Positions 50,267 through 58,612 are shown, numbered from the stretch's first letter. The stretch: DNA of 64,000 bases from Roseiarcus sp963809245 (GCA_963809245.1 CAWEIU010000003.1:186001-250000), one strand, 5' to 3'. A program made the numbers and translations. The notes: generated by a model not told the origin, from the letters alone.

Positions 50267-50767
50267 ATGAGCCATTCCGAAAGCGCCCATCCGCGTGGCG
50301 GGCTTTATTTTGAAGATTTCGCCGTCGGCAGGCTCTTCCGGCACCGCCTGACGCGCACCGTGACGCAGATGGACAACATGCTGTTCTCCAACATGACGCT
50401 CAATCCGCAACCCCTGCATATCGACGCCCATTTTTGCGCCACCGAAACCGAATGGGGCCGCCCGCTGATGAATTCCCTGTTCACGCTCGGCCTCATGATC
50501 GGCATTTCCGTCAACGACACCACAGTCGGCACGACGATCGCCAATCTCGGCATGACCGACGTCAAATTCCCCGCCCCGCTGTTCGAGGGCGACACGGTGA
50601 ACGCCACCAGCGAAGTGATCGCCGCCCGCGCCTCGAAGTCGCGCCCCGACGCGGGCCTCGTCGAATTCCTGCACCGCGCCTTCAAGCAGGACGGGACTCT
50701 CGTCGCGGAGTGCAAGCGCACCGCCTTCATGCTGCGCCGGCCCGGCGCTAGTACGGTCGCGGTCTAG
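50267..50767 (+). CDS. MaoC-family (R)-hydratase/dehydratase
   Basis: A 166-residue single-hotdog hydratase. The core reads MLFSNMTLNPQPLHIDAHFC, with the N-P-x-x-L-H-x-D catalytic region, then GTTIANLGMTDVKFPAPLFEGDTV. This resembles mesaconyl-CoA (2-methylfumaryl-CoA) hydratase-like proteins, although those usually have two hotdog domains. The stop is 4 bp from the start of a CoA-ester lyase, so the pair probably catalyses consecutive steps on the same CoA ester. Confidence 0.83.
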   Translation: MSHSESAHPRGGLYFEDFAVGRLFRHRLTRTVTQMDNMLFSNMTLNPQPLHIDAHFCATETEWGRPLMNSLFTLGLMIGISVNDTTVGTTIANLGMTDVKFPAPLFEGDTVNATSEVIAARASKSRPDAGLVEFLHRAFKQDGTLVAECKRTAFMLRRPGASTVAV

Positions 50768-50771
50768 TCGC

Positions 50772-51644
50772 ATGCGCTCTTTGCTGTTTGTTCCCGGCGA
50801 CGACGAGAAGAAGCTCGCCAAGGCGCTGGCGAGCGAGGCCGACGCCCTGATCGTCGATCTCGAGGATTCCGTCGCCTTCGCCGCCAAACAAGCCGCGCGC
50901 CATACGGCGGCCGCCTTCTTGAGAGAGGCGCGCAGCCTCGCGCCCCGGCCGCGTCTGTTTGTGCGCGTAAATCCGCTCGACGGCGGCCTCACCGACGAAG
51001 ATCTCGATGCGGTGATGCGAAGCCAGCCCGACGGGATCATGCTGCCGAAATGCCTCGACGGGGCGGCGGTTCAGCAACTCGGCGCGAAACTCGCAGTCCG
51101 GGAAGCGGAGTTGGAGTTGCCGGACGGCGGAACGCGCATTTTCGCTATCGCCACCGAGACGGCGCAAGCGCTGTTCGGATTTGCAAGCTATCGTGGATGC
51201 AGCCGCCGACTTGAGGGGCTCGCATGGGGCGGCGAGGATCTGAGCGCGGACCTCGGCGCCGAGACCAATCGGCTGCCCGACGGGGCCTTCGCCCCGCCCT
51301 ACCTTCTCGCGCGGAGCCTGACCCTCGTCGGGGCGGCGGCCGCCGGCGTTCAGCCGATCGACACCGTCTACACGAATTTTCGCGACGCGGCCGGGCTGCG
51401 CGACGAGGCGCTCGCGGCGCGACGGGACGGCTTCACGGCCAAGATGGCGATCCATCCGGCGCAGGTTCCCGTCATCAACGAGGTGTTCACGCCATCGCCG
51501 GAAGCCGTCGCCCATGCGCGGGCGGTGGTCGCCGCCTTCGAGGCCAAACCCGGCGCCGGGGTCGTGTCGCTCGACGGGGAGATGCTGGACCTGCCGCATC
51601 TGACCCGCGCCACGAAGGTGCTGACTCGCGCCGGCCTCATATGA
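50772..51644 (+). CDS. CoA-ester lyase (citrate lyase beta-like)
   Basis: A 290-residue HpcH/HpaI-family enzyme. Motifs: MRSLLFVPGDDEKKLAKALASEADALIVDLEDSV with the acidic pair, MLPKCLDGAAV, the Glu in FAIATETAQAL, the Asp in LAWGGEDLSADLG, and MAIHPAQVPVINEVF near the end. It is closer to Mcl2/(S)-citramalyl- or malyl-CoA thioesterase/lyase types than to the malyl-CoA lyase at 43.5 kb. It is coupled to the MaoC hydratase, suggesting breakdown or synthesis of a branched dicarboxyl-CoA. Confidence 0.83.
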   Translation: MRSLLFVPGDDEKKLAKALASEADALIVDLEDSVAFAAKQAARHTAAAFLREARSLAPRPRLFVRVNPLDGGLTDEDLDAVMRSQPDGIMLPKCLDGAAVQQLGAKLAVREAELELPDGGTRIFAIATETAQALFGFASYRGCSRRLEGLAWGGEDLSADLGAETNRLPDGAFAPPYLLARSLTLVGAAAAGVQPIDTVYTNFRDAAGLRDEALAARRDGFTAKMAIHPAQVPVINEVFTPSPEAVAHARAVVAAFEAKPGAGVVSLDGEMLDLPHLTRATKVLTRAGLI

Positions 51645-51764
51645 CGCGAAACAGGCCGGTCTTGCAGGGTTTCGGACTTCAAAAGAGTGTCCCGAAACGG
51701 AACATCCCTCTGCCGCGGACGTTGGGCCCGGTGTCAGCCACAATTGGCAGAGGAGGACCAATCC

Positions 51765-52505
51765 ATGCCTAGAGAAAGTTACCGAGACGAGCGCGGTGGC
51801 TACGGCTCGCGTGGCGAATACGGTCGAGGTGAATACCGCCGTGGCGAATTCGGCCGGGGTGAATTCGGCCGGGGCGAATACGAAGAGCGCCGCGGTTCGC
51901 GATTCGGCCGCCGCGAAGACGACGACTTCGAGAGCCGCTCGCGGCGTGGCCATGTTCCGGATATGGGCCAAGGCGGCTATTTCGGCGACTACGAGGGCCA
52001 CTCCGAGATCGGTCGCCGAGGCGGCCAGATGCGCCACGAACGCGCAATGCGCGCGCCGCGCGACGAAGAGGGCCGCTCGGAGGACGTCGGCCAGGGCGGC
52101 TACTTCGGCGACTACGAGGGCCACTCCGAGATCGGTCGCCGAGGCGGCCAGATGCGCCACGAACGCGCAATGCGCGCGCCGCGCGACGAAGAGGGCCGCT
52201 CGGAGGACGTCGGCCAGGGCGGCTACTTCGGCGACTACGAAGGTCACTCGGAGATCGCTCGCCGCAGCGCCCAGGTCCGCCACGAACGCGCAATGCGCGC
52301 GCCGCGCGACGAGGAGGGCCACGCCGATGACGTTGGCCAGGGCGGCTACTTCGGCGACTACGAAGGCCACTCCGAGATCGGGCAGCGCGGCGGCCAGGTC
52401 CGGCACGAGCGCGCAATGCGAGCCCACGATATGGAGGAAATGGGGCGCGGGCGCCGCGACTACGACGACGAATACGACGAGGGCCCGCGGAGCCGTCGTC
52501 ACTAG
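51765..52505 (+). CDS. KGG-like tandem-repeat protein
   Basis: A 246-residue, highly charged protein. A Gly/Arg/Glu N-terminus (RGEYGRGEYRRGEFGRGEF...) built from 15-bp units precedes four copies of a 41-residue repeat whose core is GQGGYFGDYEGHSEIGRRGG then Q-x-R-H-E-R-A-M-R. The G-(Y/F)-F ... EI-x-R-x-GG pattern resembles the short KGG (stress-induced acidophilic repeat) motif of YciG/Con-10-like proteins, with RGG in place of KGG. No enzyme domain or membrane helix is seen; it is probably intrinsically disordered. GAGGAGG precedes the ATG. A strong hairpin and a DUF2795 gene follow. Probable stress protein, by analogy only. Confidence 0.75.
   Translation: MPRESYRDERGGYGSRGEYGRGEYRRGEFGRGEFGRGEYEERRGSRFGRREDDDFESRSRRGHVPDMGQGGYFGDYEGHSEIGRRGGQMRHERAMRAPRDEEGRSEDVGQGGYFGDYEGHSEIGRRGGQMRHERAMRAPRDEEGRSEDVGQGGYFGDYEGHSEIARRSAQVRHERAMRAPRDEEGHADDVGQGGYFGDYEGHSEIGQRGGQVRHERAMRAHDMEEMGRGRRDYDDEYDEGPRSRRH
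51966..52457 (+). repeat. Four in-frame 123-bp tandem repeats
   Basis: Repeat units start at 51966, 52089, 52212 and 52335, each 123 bp (41 codons). Copies 1 and 2 are nearly identical at the base level; copies 3 and 4 have diverged at several codons (for example EIARRSAQV and EIGQRGGQV in place of EIGRRGGQM). This suggests recent duplication of the first units. Confidence 0.9.
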
Positions 52506-52516
52506 TCCAGACAAAG

Positions 52517-52545
52517 AAACAGCGGGGTATTCAGCCCCGCTGTTT
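52517..52545 (+). terminator. Hairpin between KGG-like and DUF2795 genes
   Basis: Perfect 11-bp arms AAACAGCGGGG/CCCCGCTGTTT with a 7-nt loop, about 12 bp past the stop of the repeat-protein gene, ending in TTT. It would terminate or attenuate transcription before the small DUF2795 gene. Confidence 0.75.
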
Positions 52546-52561
52546 CGCAATGGAGGTTGCC

Positions 52562-52783
52562 ATGACGAGAGGACTCGGCGGACACTCGCCTGCGAACGTG
52601 TCGCATTTTCTCAAAGGGATCGACTTTCCCGCCACCAAGCAAAGCCTAATGCAGCAAGCCAGGCGCAATGGCGCTGAGGCCGCGGTGCTCGAAGTGATCG
52701 AGGCCCTGCCCGACGACGAGTACGAAAGCATGGCCGACGTCATGAAGGCCTATGGCGAGGCCGACCACGTCGGCGGGAGATAG
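52562..52783 (+). CDS. DUF2795-domain protein
   Basis: A 73-residue protein matching the DUF2795 family: VSHFLKGIDFPATKQSLMQQARRNGAEAAVLEVIEALPDDEYESMADVMKAYG. This helical family is often found near stress or DNA-associated genes, but has no established function. GGAGG precedes the ATG. It follows the KGG-like repeat protein by 56 bp, with a hairpin between, so it may be a partly co-transcribed partner. Confidence 0.85.
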   Translation: MTRGLGGHSPANVSHFLKGIDFPATKQSLMQQARRNGAEAAVLEVIEALPDDEYESMADVMKAYGEADHVGGR

Positions 52784-52817
52784 ACTCTGCTTAGGCGGAA
52801 GCGGCGGGGCGCAGGCA

Positions 52818-53108
52818 TTAAGACGTAGGCCGCACTACGAAGCCCGCCTCGCCCTCGCCGCTGCCGCCCTTCTCGGCTCGCAAGGTGTGAACCGCCGCGC
52901 CCGGCGGCCCCTCGCGCAATTTCTCAAGCATCAGGTCGACGTCCGCCGCGGCGCCACAGACGAGCGCCTCGACCGCGCCGTCGCGCCGATTCCGCACCCA
53001 GCCGGAAATGTTGAGCCGCATCGCCCAGCGCCGGGTGAACTCGCGATAGCCGACGCCCTGGACGACGCCCTCCGCCACTACGCGTCGAGCGACCGCGCTC
53101 TCCCTCAT
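52818..53108 (-). CDS. acyP: Acylphosphatase
   Basis: Small enzyme of 96 residues that hydrolyses the carboxyl-phosphate bond of acyl phosphates. The motif VVAEGVVQGVGYREFTRRWA contains the phosphate-binding Gly-x-V-Q-G-V-x-x-R loop, and WVRNRRDGAVEALVCG supplies the catalytic Asn. GAGGAGAG precedes the ATG. It is isolated, between the DUF2795 and GST genes on the opposite strand. Confidence 0.92.
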   Translation of the reverse strand: MRESAVARRVVAEGVVQGVGYREFTRRWAMRLNISGWVRNRRDGAVEALVCGAAADVDLMLEKLREGPPGAAVHTLRAEKGGSGEGEAGFVVRPTS

Positions 53109-53241
53109 AGGCGCTCTCCTCGTTGCCGCCTGTCACAAACATTCTACTCCGCCTCGATTGACAGCGGCGAGGCCCGGCCGCCACTTAGCCCTCCATCGAG
53201 GCGCGGTCCGAAGCGGATTGGGCCGTCGCCAGGAGAGGCAC

Positions 53242-53913
53242 ATGCTCAAGTTCTATTTCAACGGATCCCCCAATCCCACGAAGGTCGCACTGTTTCTCGA
53301 GGAGGCGGGGCTCCCGTACGAGGCGCATCCCGTCGACACGCGCACCGGGCAGCAGTTTGCCCCGGACTTCTTGAAGATCAATCCGAACGGCAAGGTGCCT
53401 GCGATCGTCGACGGCGCGACGACGGTGTTCGACAGCAACGCCATCCTGCTCTATCTCGCCGAGAAGACCGGCAAGTTCCTACCCCGGCCGGACGCGCGCG
53501 GCGAAATGCTGTCGTGGCTGATGTTCGTCGCCAGCGGCGTCGGCCCCTATAGCGGCCAGGCGGTCCACTTCAAGCACTTCGCGGCGGAGAAGATCCCCTA
53601 CGCCACCGACCGCTACCTGTTCGAGACGCGCCGGCATTTCCACGTGCTCGACGAACGCCTCTCCAATCGCCGCTACGTCGTGGGGGACACGTACACGATC
53701 GTCGACATGGACGTCTGGGGCTGGGCGCGCATGATCCCGTTCGTGCTCGGCGACGACGCCTGGGCGAGCTTCCCGCACGTCAAGCGTTTGCACGACGAGA
53801 TCAACGAGCGCCCGGCCGCCGCCCGGGCCAAGGGTCTGAAGGATCGTTATTCCTTCAAGGCCGAGATGGACGCCGAAGCGCGCCGGATCATGTTCAAGCA
53901 CACCGCCGCATAA
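53242..53913 (+). CDS. Glutathione S-transferase family protein (YfcG/nu-class-like)
   Basis: A 223-residue GST with the thioredoxin-like N-terminus (LKFYFNGSPNPTKVALFLEEAGLPYE, NGKVPAIVDG with the cis-Pro, FDSNAILLYLAEKTG) and the all-helical C-terminal domain (YTIVDMDVWGWARM). Ser rather than Tyr is at the putative catalytic start position. Its features suggest YfcG/YghU-type disulfide reductases. AGGAGAGGC precedes the ATG. Confidence 0.85.
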   Translation: MLKFYFNGSPNPTKVALFLEEAGLPYEAHPVDTRTGQQFAPDFLKINPNGKVPAIVDGATTVFDSNAILLYLAEKTGKFLPRPDARGEMLSWLMFVASGVGPYSGQAVHFKHFAAEKIPYATDRYLFETRRHFHVLDERLSNRRYVVGDTYTIVDMDVWGWARMIPFVLGDDAWASFPHVKRLHDEINERPAAARAKGLKDRYSFKAEMDAEARRIMFKHTAA

Positions 53914-54057
53914 AGTCAGCCCGCAAGGGCGACGCTTCCATAGACTCGCGCTTCCACATTTTCGTGCGGAGGCGCATTTGACTCGCGTCTGTCATCCCGC
54001 CGACATGAGAATCTGCGCAAGGAGAGCGCTAACGGGCTGCTAACGACCGAGGCTCCC

Positions 54058-54891
54058 TTGGCCAAGACCGAAGACTCGATCAGACGCTATCGCGCGATCT
54101 TCATCTCCGACCTGCATTTGGGAACGCGCGGCTGCCAAGCCGAGCTGGTGCTCGATTTCCTTCGCCACAACGACGCGGACACGATCTTCCTCGTCGGCGA
54201 CATCATCGACGGCTGGCGTCTTCGGTCGGGTTGGTACTGGCCGCAGGCCCACAACGACGTCATTCAGAAGCTGTTGCGCAAAGTGCGGCACGGCGCGCGC
54301 ATGATCTTCGTGCCCGGCAACCATGACGAATTCGCGCGCCAGTTCATCGGCCTGACCTTCGGCGGCATCGAGATCGTGCGCAACACGACGCATGTCGCGG
54401 CCGACGGCAAGACCTACCTCGTCATGCATGGCGACGAATTCGACGTCGTCGTCCGCCATTCCAAGTGGCTCGCGCATTTCGGCGATTGGGCCTACGACGC
54501 CGCGCTGTTCATCAACACCCGCTTCAATGCGATCCGCCGGCTGTTCGGCTTCGGTTACTGGTCGTTTTCGGCCTGGGCGAAGCTCAAGGTGAAGAACGCC
54601 GTCAATTTCATCGGCTCCTTCGAGCGCGAACTGGCGGCGGAGGCCAAGCGGCGCGGCGCCGACGGCGTCGTGTGCGGCCATATCCACCACCCGACGATCC
54701 GCGAGATCAACGGCGTAACCTATGTGAACACCGGCGACTTCGTCGAATCCTGCTCGCTCGTCGTCGAGCATTTCGACGGCCGGTTCGAGGTTCTCTTCTG
54801 GCCGAAACCCTTCGCGCAGCGCCAACGCGAACTCGCCGCTGCGGCGGCCGCCGCGCCGATCCAACAGCCGGCGGAGGCGGAAGCCGCTTGA
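54058..54891 (+). CDS. LpxH-like UDP-2,3-diacylglucosamine diphosphatase / metallophosphoesterase
   Basis: A 277-residue calcineurin-like phosphoesterase. Metal and catalytic motifs: FISDLHLGTRG (D-x-H), FLVGDIIDGW (G-D), PGNHDEF (G-N-H-D), VMHGDEFD, and GHIHHPT (G-H-x-H). This is the type found beside a glycosyltransferase in alphaproteobacteria, and may act in lipid A precursor processing or other phospholipid turnover. It begins with TTG. The stop overlaps the next ATG (TGATG). The tail is Ala/Gln-rich. Confidence 0.85.
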   Translation: MAKTEDSIRRYRAIFISDLHLGTRGCQAELVLDFLRHNDADTIFLVGDIIDGWRLRSGWYWPQAHNDVIQKLLRKVRHGARMIFVPGNHDEFARQFIGLTFGGIEIVRNTTHVAADGKTYLVMHGDEFDVVVRHSKWLAHFGDWAYDAALFINTRFNAIRRLFGFGYWSFSAWAKLKVKNAVNFIGSFERELAAEAKRRGADGVVCGHIHHPTIREINGVTYVNTGDFVESCSLVVEHFDGRFEVLFWPKPFAQRQRELAAAAAAAPIQQPAEAEAA

Positions 54892-55919
54892 TGCGCATCC
54901 TGGTCGCGACCGACGCTTGGCGCCCGCAAGTGAACGGCGTCGTGCATACGCTGGAGCGGATGTCCGCTGCGGCGCGCGACCTAGCGGAATTCATCTTTTT
55001 GACGCCGCAGGGCTTCGCTTCCCTGCCGATGCCGACCTATCCCGACATCCGGCTCGCCCTCGCGACGCCGTGGGAAGTCGGTCGGCGCATCGAGGCCGCC
55101 GGCGCCGACCACATCCACATCGCGACCGAAGGGCCGATCGGCTGGGCGGCGCGGCGCTATTGCCGCAAGCGCGGCAAACTCTTCACGACGAGCTATCACA
55201 CGCGCTTTCCCGAATATATCGCCGCCCGGACGCGCCTGCCTGAAGCGATCTCTTACGCCGCGCTGCGCCGGTTCCACGCGCCCGCGGCGGCGACGTTGGC
55301 GCCGACGACGTCGATCAAGAACGAGCTCACCCAGCGCGGGTTCGATCGCGTCAAGGTCTGGACGCGCGGCGTCGACCATTCGCTCTACCGGCCGCGAGAA
55401 GCCGACACGGTCGATCTGCCCCGCCCGATCTTTTTGTGCGTCGGGCGTGTCGCCGTCGAAAAAAATCTCGAAGCGCTGCTTGATTTGAAGCTGCCCGGAT
55501 CGGTCGTCATCGTCGGCGATGGGCCGGCCCGACCTACGCTCGAGCGGCGCTATCCGCACGCGCATTTCCTCGGCGCTCTCTATGGCGAGGCGCTGGCGCG
55601 CATCTACGCCAGCGCCGACGTGTTCGTCTTTCCCTCGAAGACCGACACCTTCGGCATCGTACTGATCGAGGCGTTGGCGAGCGGCCTGCCGGTCGCCGCC
55701 TTCCCGGTCTCCGGGCCGCTCGACGTGATCGGCGAGAGCGGGGCCGGCGTGCTCGACAACGATCTGCGCGCCGCGTGCCTGGCTGCGCTCGAAATCCCGC
55801 GCGAGCGCGCGCGCGAGCATTCGCTCCGTTTTACTTGGCGGGAAAGCGCGCGCCAGTTCCTGCATCACGTCGAAATGAGCCGGAGCGGCGGCGCACCACT
55901 GCTCGCGCAGACGGCCTGA
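54891..55919 (+). CDS. Glycosyltransferase family 4 protein
   Basis: A 342-residue GT-B glycosyltransferase. N-terminal MRILVATDAWRPQVNGVVHTLERM, then DHIHIATEGPIGWAARRYCRKRG, and the C-terminal domain IFLCVGRVAVEKNLEALLDL with KTDTFGIVLIEALASGLPVAA (E-x7-E). It resembles alpha-mannosyltransferases (MgtA/PimB-like) that glycosylate membrane lipids. Translational coupling to the LpxH-like gene (ATGA-type overlap) suggests they act on the same lipid pathway. Confidence 0.88.
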   Translation: MRILVATDAWRPQVNGVVHTLERMSAAARDLAEFIFLTPQGFASLPMPTYPDIRLALATPWEVGRRIEAAGADHIHIATEGPIGWAARRYCRKRGKLFTTSYHTRFPEYIAARTRLPEAISYAALRRFHAPAAATLAPTTSIKNELTQRGFDRVKVWTRGVDHSLYRPREADTVDLPRPIFLCVGRVAVEKNLEALLDLKLPGSVVIVGDGPARPTLERRYPHAHFLGALYGEALARIYASADVFVFPSKTDTFGIVLIEALASGLPVAAFPVSGPLDVIGESGAGVLDNDLRAACLAALEIPRERAREHSLRFTWRESARQFLHHVEMSRSGGAPLLAQTA

Positions 55920-55963
55920 AACGCGCTTGTGATCGCGCAAGCGGATCGCCGCGCTTGATTTGG

Positions 55964-55975
55964 AAACGAACGTTT
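55964..55975. promoter_or_regulatory. Candidate TetR operator AAACG-AA-CGTTT
   Basis: A perfect inverted repeat of 5-bp arms around AA, located 15 bp before the TetR ATG. Its place suggests TetR autorepression, with the downstream MFS gene co-regulated. Confidence 0.4.
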
Positions 55976-55989
55976 TCTATTGGCGAGGC

Positions 55990-56610
55990 ATGACGCCAGC
56001 CGCCCAAAGCGCGCGCGGCGCCCGTGCGCGCGGGCGCCCGCGTGAATTCGACCTCGACGCCGCTTTGGACGGCGCGATCGAGGTTTTCCGCGAGCGCGGC
56101 TACCACGCGACGTCCATTCCTCATCTCGCCGCCGCGATGAACATCGCCGCGGGCAGCCTCTACAAGGCGTTCGGCGACAAGCACGCCGTCTTTCTCGCCG
56201 CGCTCGACCGCTACGCAAGCGGACACGCCGAGCGGCGGCGAGGGTTGATCGCGAGTCCGGCGACGGCCCGCGAGAGACTGCGCGACGTCCTCGCGCTTTA
56301 TCTCCAGCTCTCGGAGGGCTTCGAGGGGCGGCGCGGCTGCCTCATGGTTGGCGGGGCGATCGAACTCGCCTCGCGCGACGCCCAGGTCGACGCGCGGATC
56401 GCAAGCGAGCTCGGCGCGGTCGAAAAGTCTTTGGCCGACCTGATCGCGCAAGGCCATGGCGACGGCTCGGTGCCTCTCCATGTCGATCCGCGGACGACCG
56501 CGCGGGTGCTCATCTGTCTCCTTCAAGGAATGCGCGTCGTCGGCCGCACGCGGCTGCGGTCATCCTCGCCTCTCGGCGTCATCGACGTCGCCATGAAGCT
56601 CGTGGCGTAA
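55990..56610 (+). CDS. TetR-family transcriptional regulator
   Basis: A 206-residue TetR repressor. The N-terminus RARGRPREFDLDAALDGAIEVFRERGYHATSI contains the helix-turn-helix, completed by AAAMNIAAGSLYKAFGDKHAVF. The C-terminal ligand domain is ordinary and without a clear ligand clue. It is 39 bp upstream of an MFS exporter on the same strand, the usual arrangement of a repressor with its efflux target. Confidence 0.88.
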   Translation: MTPAAQSARGARARGRPREFDLDAALDGAIEVFRERGYHATSIPHLAAAMNIAAGSLYKAFGDKHAVFLAALDRYASGHAERRRGLIASPATARERLRDVLALYLQLSEGFEGRRGCLMVGGAIELASRDAQVDARIASELGAVEKSLADLIAQGHGDGSVPLHVDPRTTARVLICLLQGMRVVGRTRLRSSSPLGVIDVAMKLVA

Positions 56611-56649
56611 CCCCCAAAAGAACCTAACCGCTCCGCACGGAGAGACGTT

Positions 56650-57855
56650 TTGTCCCAACAGAAAGTCGGGTACGCCGAACCTTCGCTCTCCGCGGGCCTG
56701 ATGGTGCTTTTGGCCACCGGCAGCGGAATGATCGCGGCGAACATCTATTACGCCCAGCCGTTAATCGCCCCCATCAGCGCCAGCCTGGGTCTGCCCACCG
56801 AAGCTGCCGGGCTGATCGTCACGCTCATCCAGGTGGGTTATGGCGCAGGGCTTCTGCTGATCGCTCCCCTCGCCGACCTCGCTGAAAATCGCCGGCTGGT
56901 GCTCGCCTCGATGACGCTCGCGACGGTCGGCCTGCTCGGCGCGGCGCTGTCGACGCAGGCGGCGCCGTTCTTCCTCTTTGCCCTGTGCATCGGGCTCGGC
57001 TCGGTCGCGGTGCAGGTGCTCATCCCGCTGGCGGGGCACTTGTCGCCGCCCGAGACGCGCGGACGCATCGTCGGCGACGTGACGACGGGGCTGATGCTCG
57101 GCATCATGCTGGCGCGGCCGGTTTCGAGCTTCATCGCCGCCGCCTCGTCGTGGCGGACCGTGTTCTTCGCCGCGACGGCAGGCATGGCGGCGCTCGCCAT
57201 CGTGCTCGCGATCGCCTTGCCGCAGCGCCGGCCGAACGGGCGTATGCATTACGGCTTGATGCTCGCGTCGATGGTCCATCTGGCGCTGAAGACGCCCATC
57301 CTTCGCCAGCGCGCGCTCTATCACATGTTCCTTTTCGGCGCGTTCAGCCTGTTTTGGACAACGACGCCTCTGGTGCTGGCGGGCCCCTTCCACCTCTCGC
57401 AGAACGGCATCGCGTTGTTCGCGCTCGCTGGAATCTCAGGGGCGATCGCCGCGCCGCTGACCGGGCGCATCGCCGATCGCGGCCATAGCCGGCTGGCGAC
57501 CGGGCTCGCGATGGCGACGGTGGCGCTCGCCTATCTCATCACGAATATCGCGCCTTCGGGCTCCAACCTAGCGTTGGGGCTGCTCGTCCTCGGCGGCATC
57601 CTGATCGACTTCGGCGTGCAAGCCCATCTCGTGCTCGGCTATCGCGCGATCTATGCGCTCGATGCGGAAGCGCGCGGCCGCCTCAACGGGCTCTTCATGG
57701 CCAGCTTTTTCATTGCCGGCGCGGCCGGGTCGGCGATCGGCGCCTGGGCCTACGAGCACGGCGGCTGGCGGTTGGCGAGCGGCTGCGGCCTCGCCTTCCC
57801 GACCCTCGCCCTCATCGCCTTCACGTTCGACGTGCGCGGCGCGAAGCGCTTCTAA
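56650..57855 (+). CDS. MFS exporter
   Basis: A 401-residue transporter with 12 helices. TTG start with GGAGAGA upstream. The motif A equivalent is GYGAGLLLIAPLADLAENRRLVL; other typical parts are SPPETRGRIVGDVTTGLMLGIML and ARGRLNGLFMASFFIAGAAGS. It resembles small-molecule efflux pumps (YygY/arabinose-exporter-like). With the upstream TetR gene it is probably induced by its own substrate. Confidence 0.85.
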   Translation: MSQQKVGYAEPSLSAGLMVLLATGSGMIAANIYYAQPLIAPISASLGLPTEAAGLIVTLIQVGYGAGLLLIAPLADLAENRRLVLASMTLATVGLLGAALSTQAAPFFLFALCIGLGSVAVQVLIPLAGHLSPPETRGRIVGDVTTGLMLGIMLARPVSSFIAAASSWRTVFFAATAGMAALAIVLAIALPQRRPNGRMHYGLMLASMVHLALKTPILRQRALYHMFLFGAFSLFWTTTPLVLAGPFHLSQNGIALFALAGISGAIAAPLTGRIADRGHSRLATGLAMATVALAYLITNIAPSGSNLALGLLVLGGILIDFGVQAHLVLGYRAIYALDAEARGRLNGLFMASFFIAGAAGSAIGAWAYEHGGWRLASGCGLAFPTLALIAFTFDVRGAKRF

Positions 57856-57880
57856 AACGCGCTGCGCTGAGCCTGTCCGG

Positions 57881-58582
57881 TCACCCCGTAGGGGCCGCAC
57901 GCTCAGCGTCCATTTGACGTTTCCATCGGGCCCTCAGTTCGCTCGGGCGGCGGCCATGGCTCTCGTCGAGGAATTCGGCGGCGAGGATGCGGTCAGTCCT
58001 GAAATGCCGGAAGGCCTGACGCAATTCGCACCACGCCGCCAGCAGGCGCACCGTCTCGGCATACCCGATGATCACCGGCCAGATGGCGCGCTCGCTTTCC
58101 TGTCCCTCGTTGTTTCGATACCGGATCCGTATCTTGCGCCCTGTGCGAATCCATAAGCGGGTCTGGGCGATATCCAAGCCGTCGCGGGGCACCACAATGG
58201 CGGGCGGCGCGCCGATGGTGGGCTCGGCGATGAACGGGCGCAGGCGAGCGGGCACGGCGGTTGTGATCTTCGCCATCAGGTCGCGCGCCGCTCGGGCCAG
58301 CACGGGGTCGCCCCGCTCGGCGACCCATTGCGCGCCGAGAACCGCGGCTTCGATCTCGTCCGGCGTGAGCATCAGCGGCGGCATATCGAAGCCGCGATCG
58401 AGGACATAGCCCAGTCCCGCCTCGCCCTGGATCGGCACCCTCTGCGCCATCAAGTCGGCGATGTCGCGGTAAACCGACCGCTTCGAGACCTCCAGCTCCT
58501 CTGCGATCGCGCTGGCGGTGACCGGACGAATCGTGCGCCGCAGGATCTGGATGATCTGAAAAAGTCGGTCGGCTCGGCGCAT
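57881..58582 (-). CDS. YafY-family HTH/WYL regulator
   Basis: A 233-residue regulator with an N-terminal winged HTH (ADRLFQIIQILRRTIRPVTASAIAEELEVSKRSVYRDIADL) and a C-terminal WYL-type domain (LWIRTGRKIRIRYRNNEGQESERAIWPVIIGY, CELRQAFRHFRTDRI). WYL domains bind nucleic acid or small ligands. It is divergent from a VOC-family gene, and an inverted repeat lies between them, so autoregulation and control of the VOC gene are likely. Confidence 0.88.
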   Translation of the reverse strand: MRRADRLFQIIQILRRTIRPVTASAIAEELEVSKRSVYRDIADLMAQRVPIQGEAGLGYVLDRGFDMPPLMLTPDEIEAAVLGAQWVAERGDPVLARAARDLMAKITTAVPARLRPFIAEPTIGAPPAIVVPRDGLDIAQTRLWIRTGRKIRIRYRNNEGQESERAIWPVIIGYAETVRLLAAWCELRQAFRHFRTDRILAAEFLDESHGRRPSELRARWKRQMDAERAAPTG

Positions 58583-58596
58583 CGCTGTCCTCCTGC

Positions 58597-58612
58597 TGAC
58601 AACATGCTGTCA
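58597..58612. promoter_or_regulatory. YafY-type operator TGACA-N6-TGTCA
   Basis: Perfect 5-bp inverted arms spaced by ACATGC, 15 bp before the YafY start and 79 bp before the VOC gene ATG. The form and site match the palindromes expected for YafY/WYL regulators. Confidence 0.5.

Noticed and set aside
50168..51040. A 290-codon N-terminal extension of the DUF2336 frame
   Set aside because: It overlaps the MaoC and CoA-lyase genes on the opposite strand, has no family sequence, and a GTG with a good ribosome binding site lies at the real start.
51966..52457. Tandem repeats as a CRISPR array
   Set aside because: Units are 123 bp, contiguous and coding, with no unique spacers and no cas genes.
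51769..52677. Alternative open frames through the repeat-protein gene
   Set aside because: They come from the high GC content and 123-bp periodicity; only the plus-strand frame with GAGGAGG before its ATG gives the coherent 41-residue repeat.
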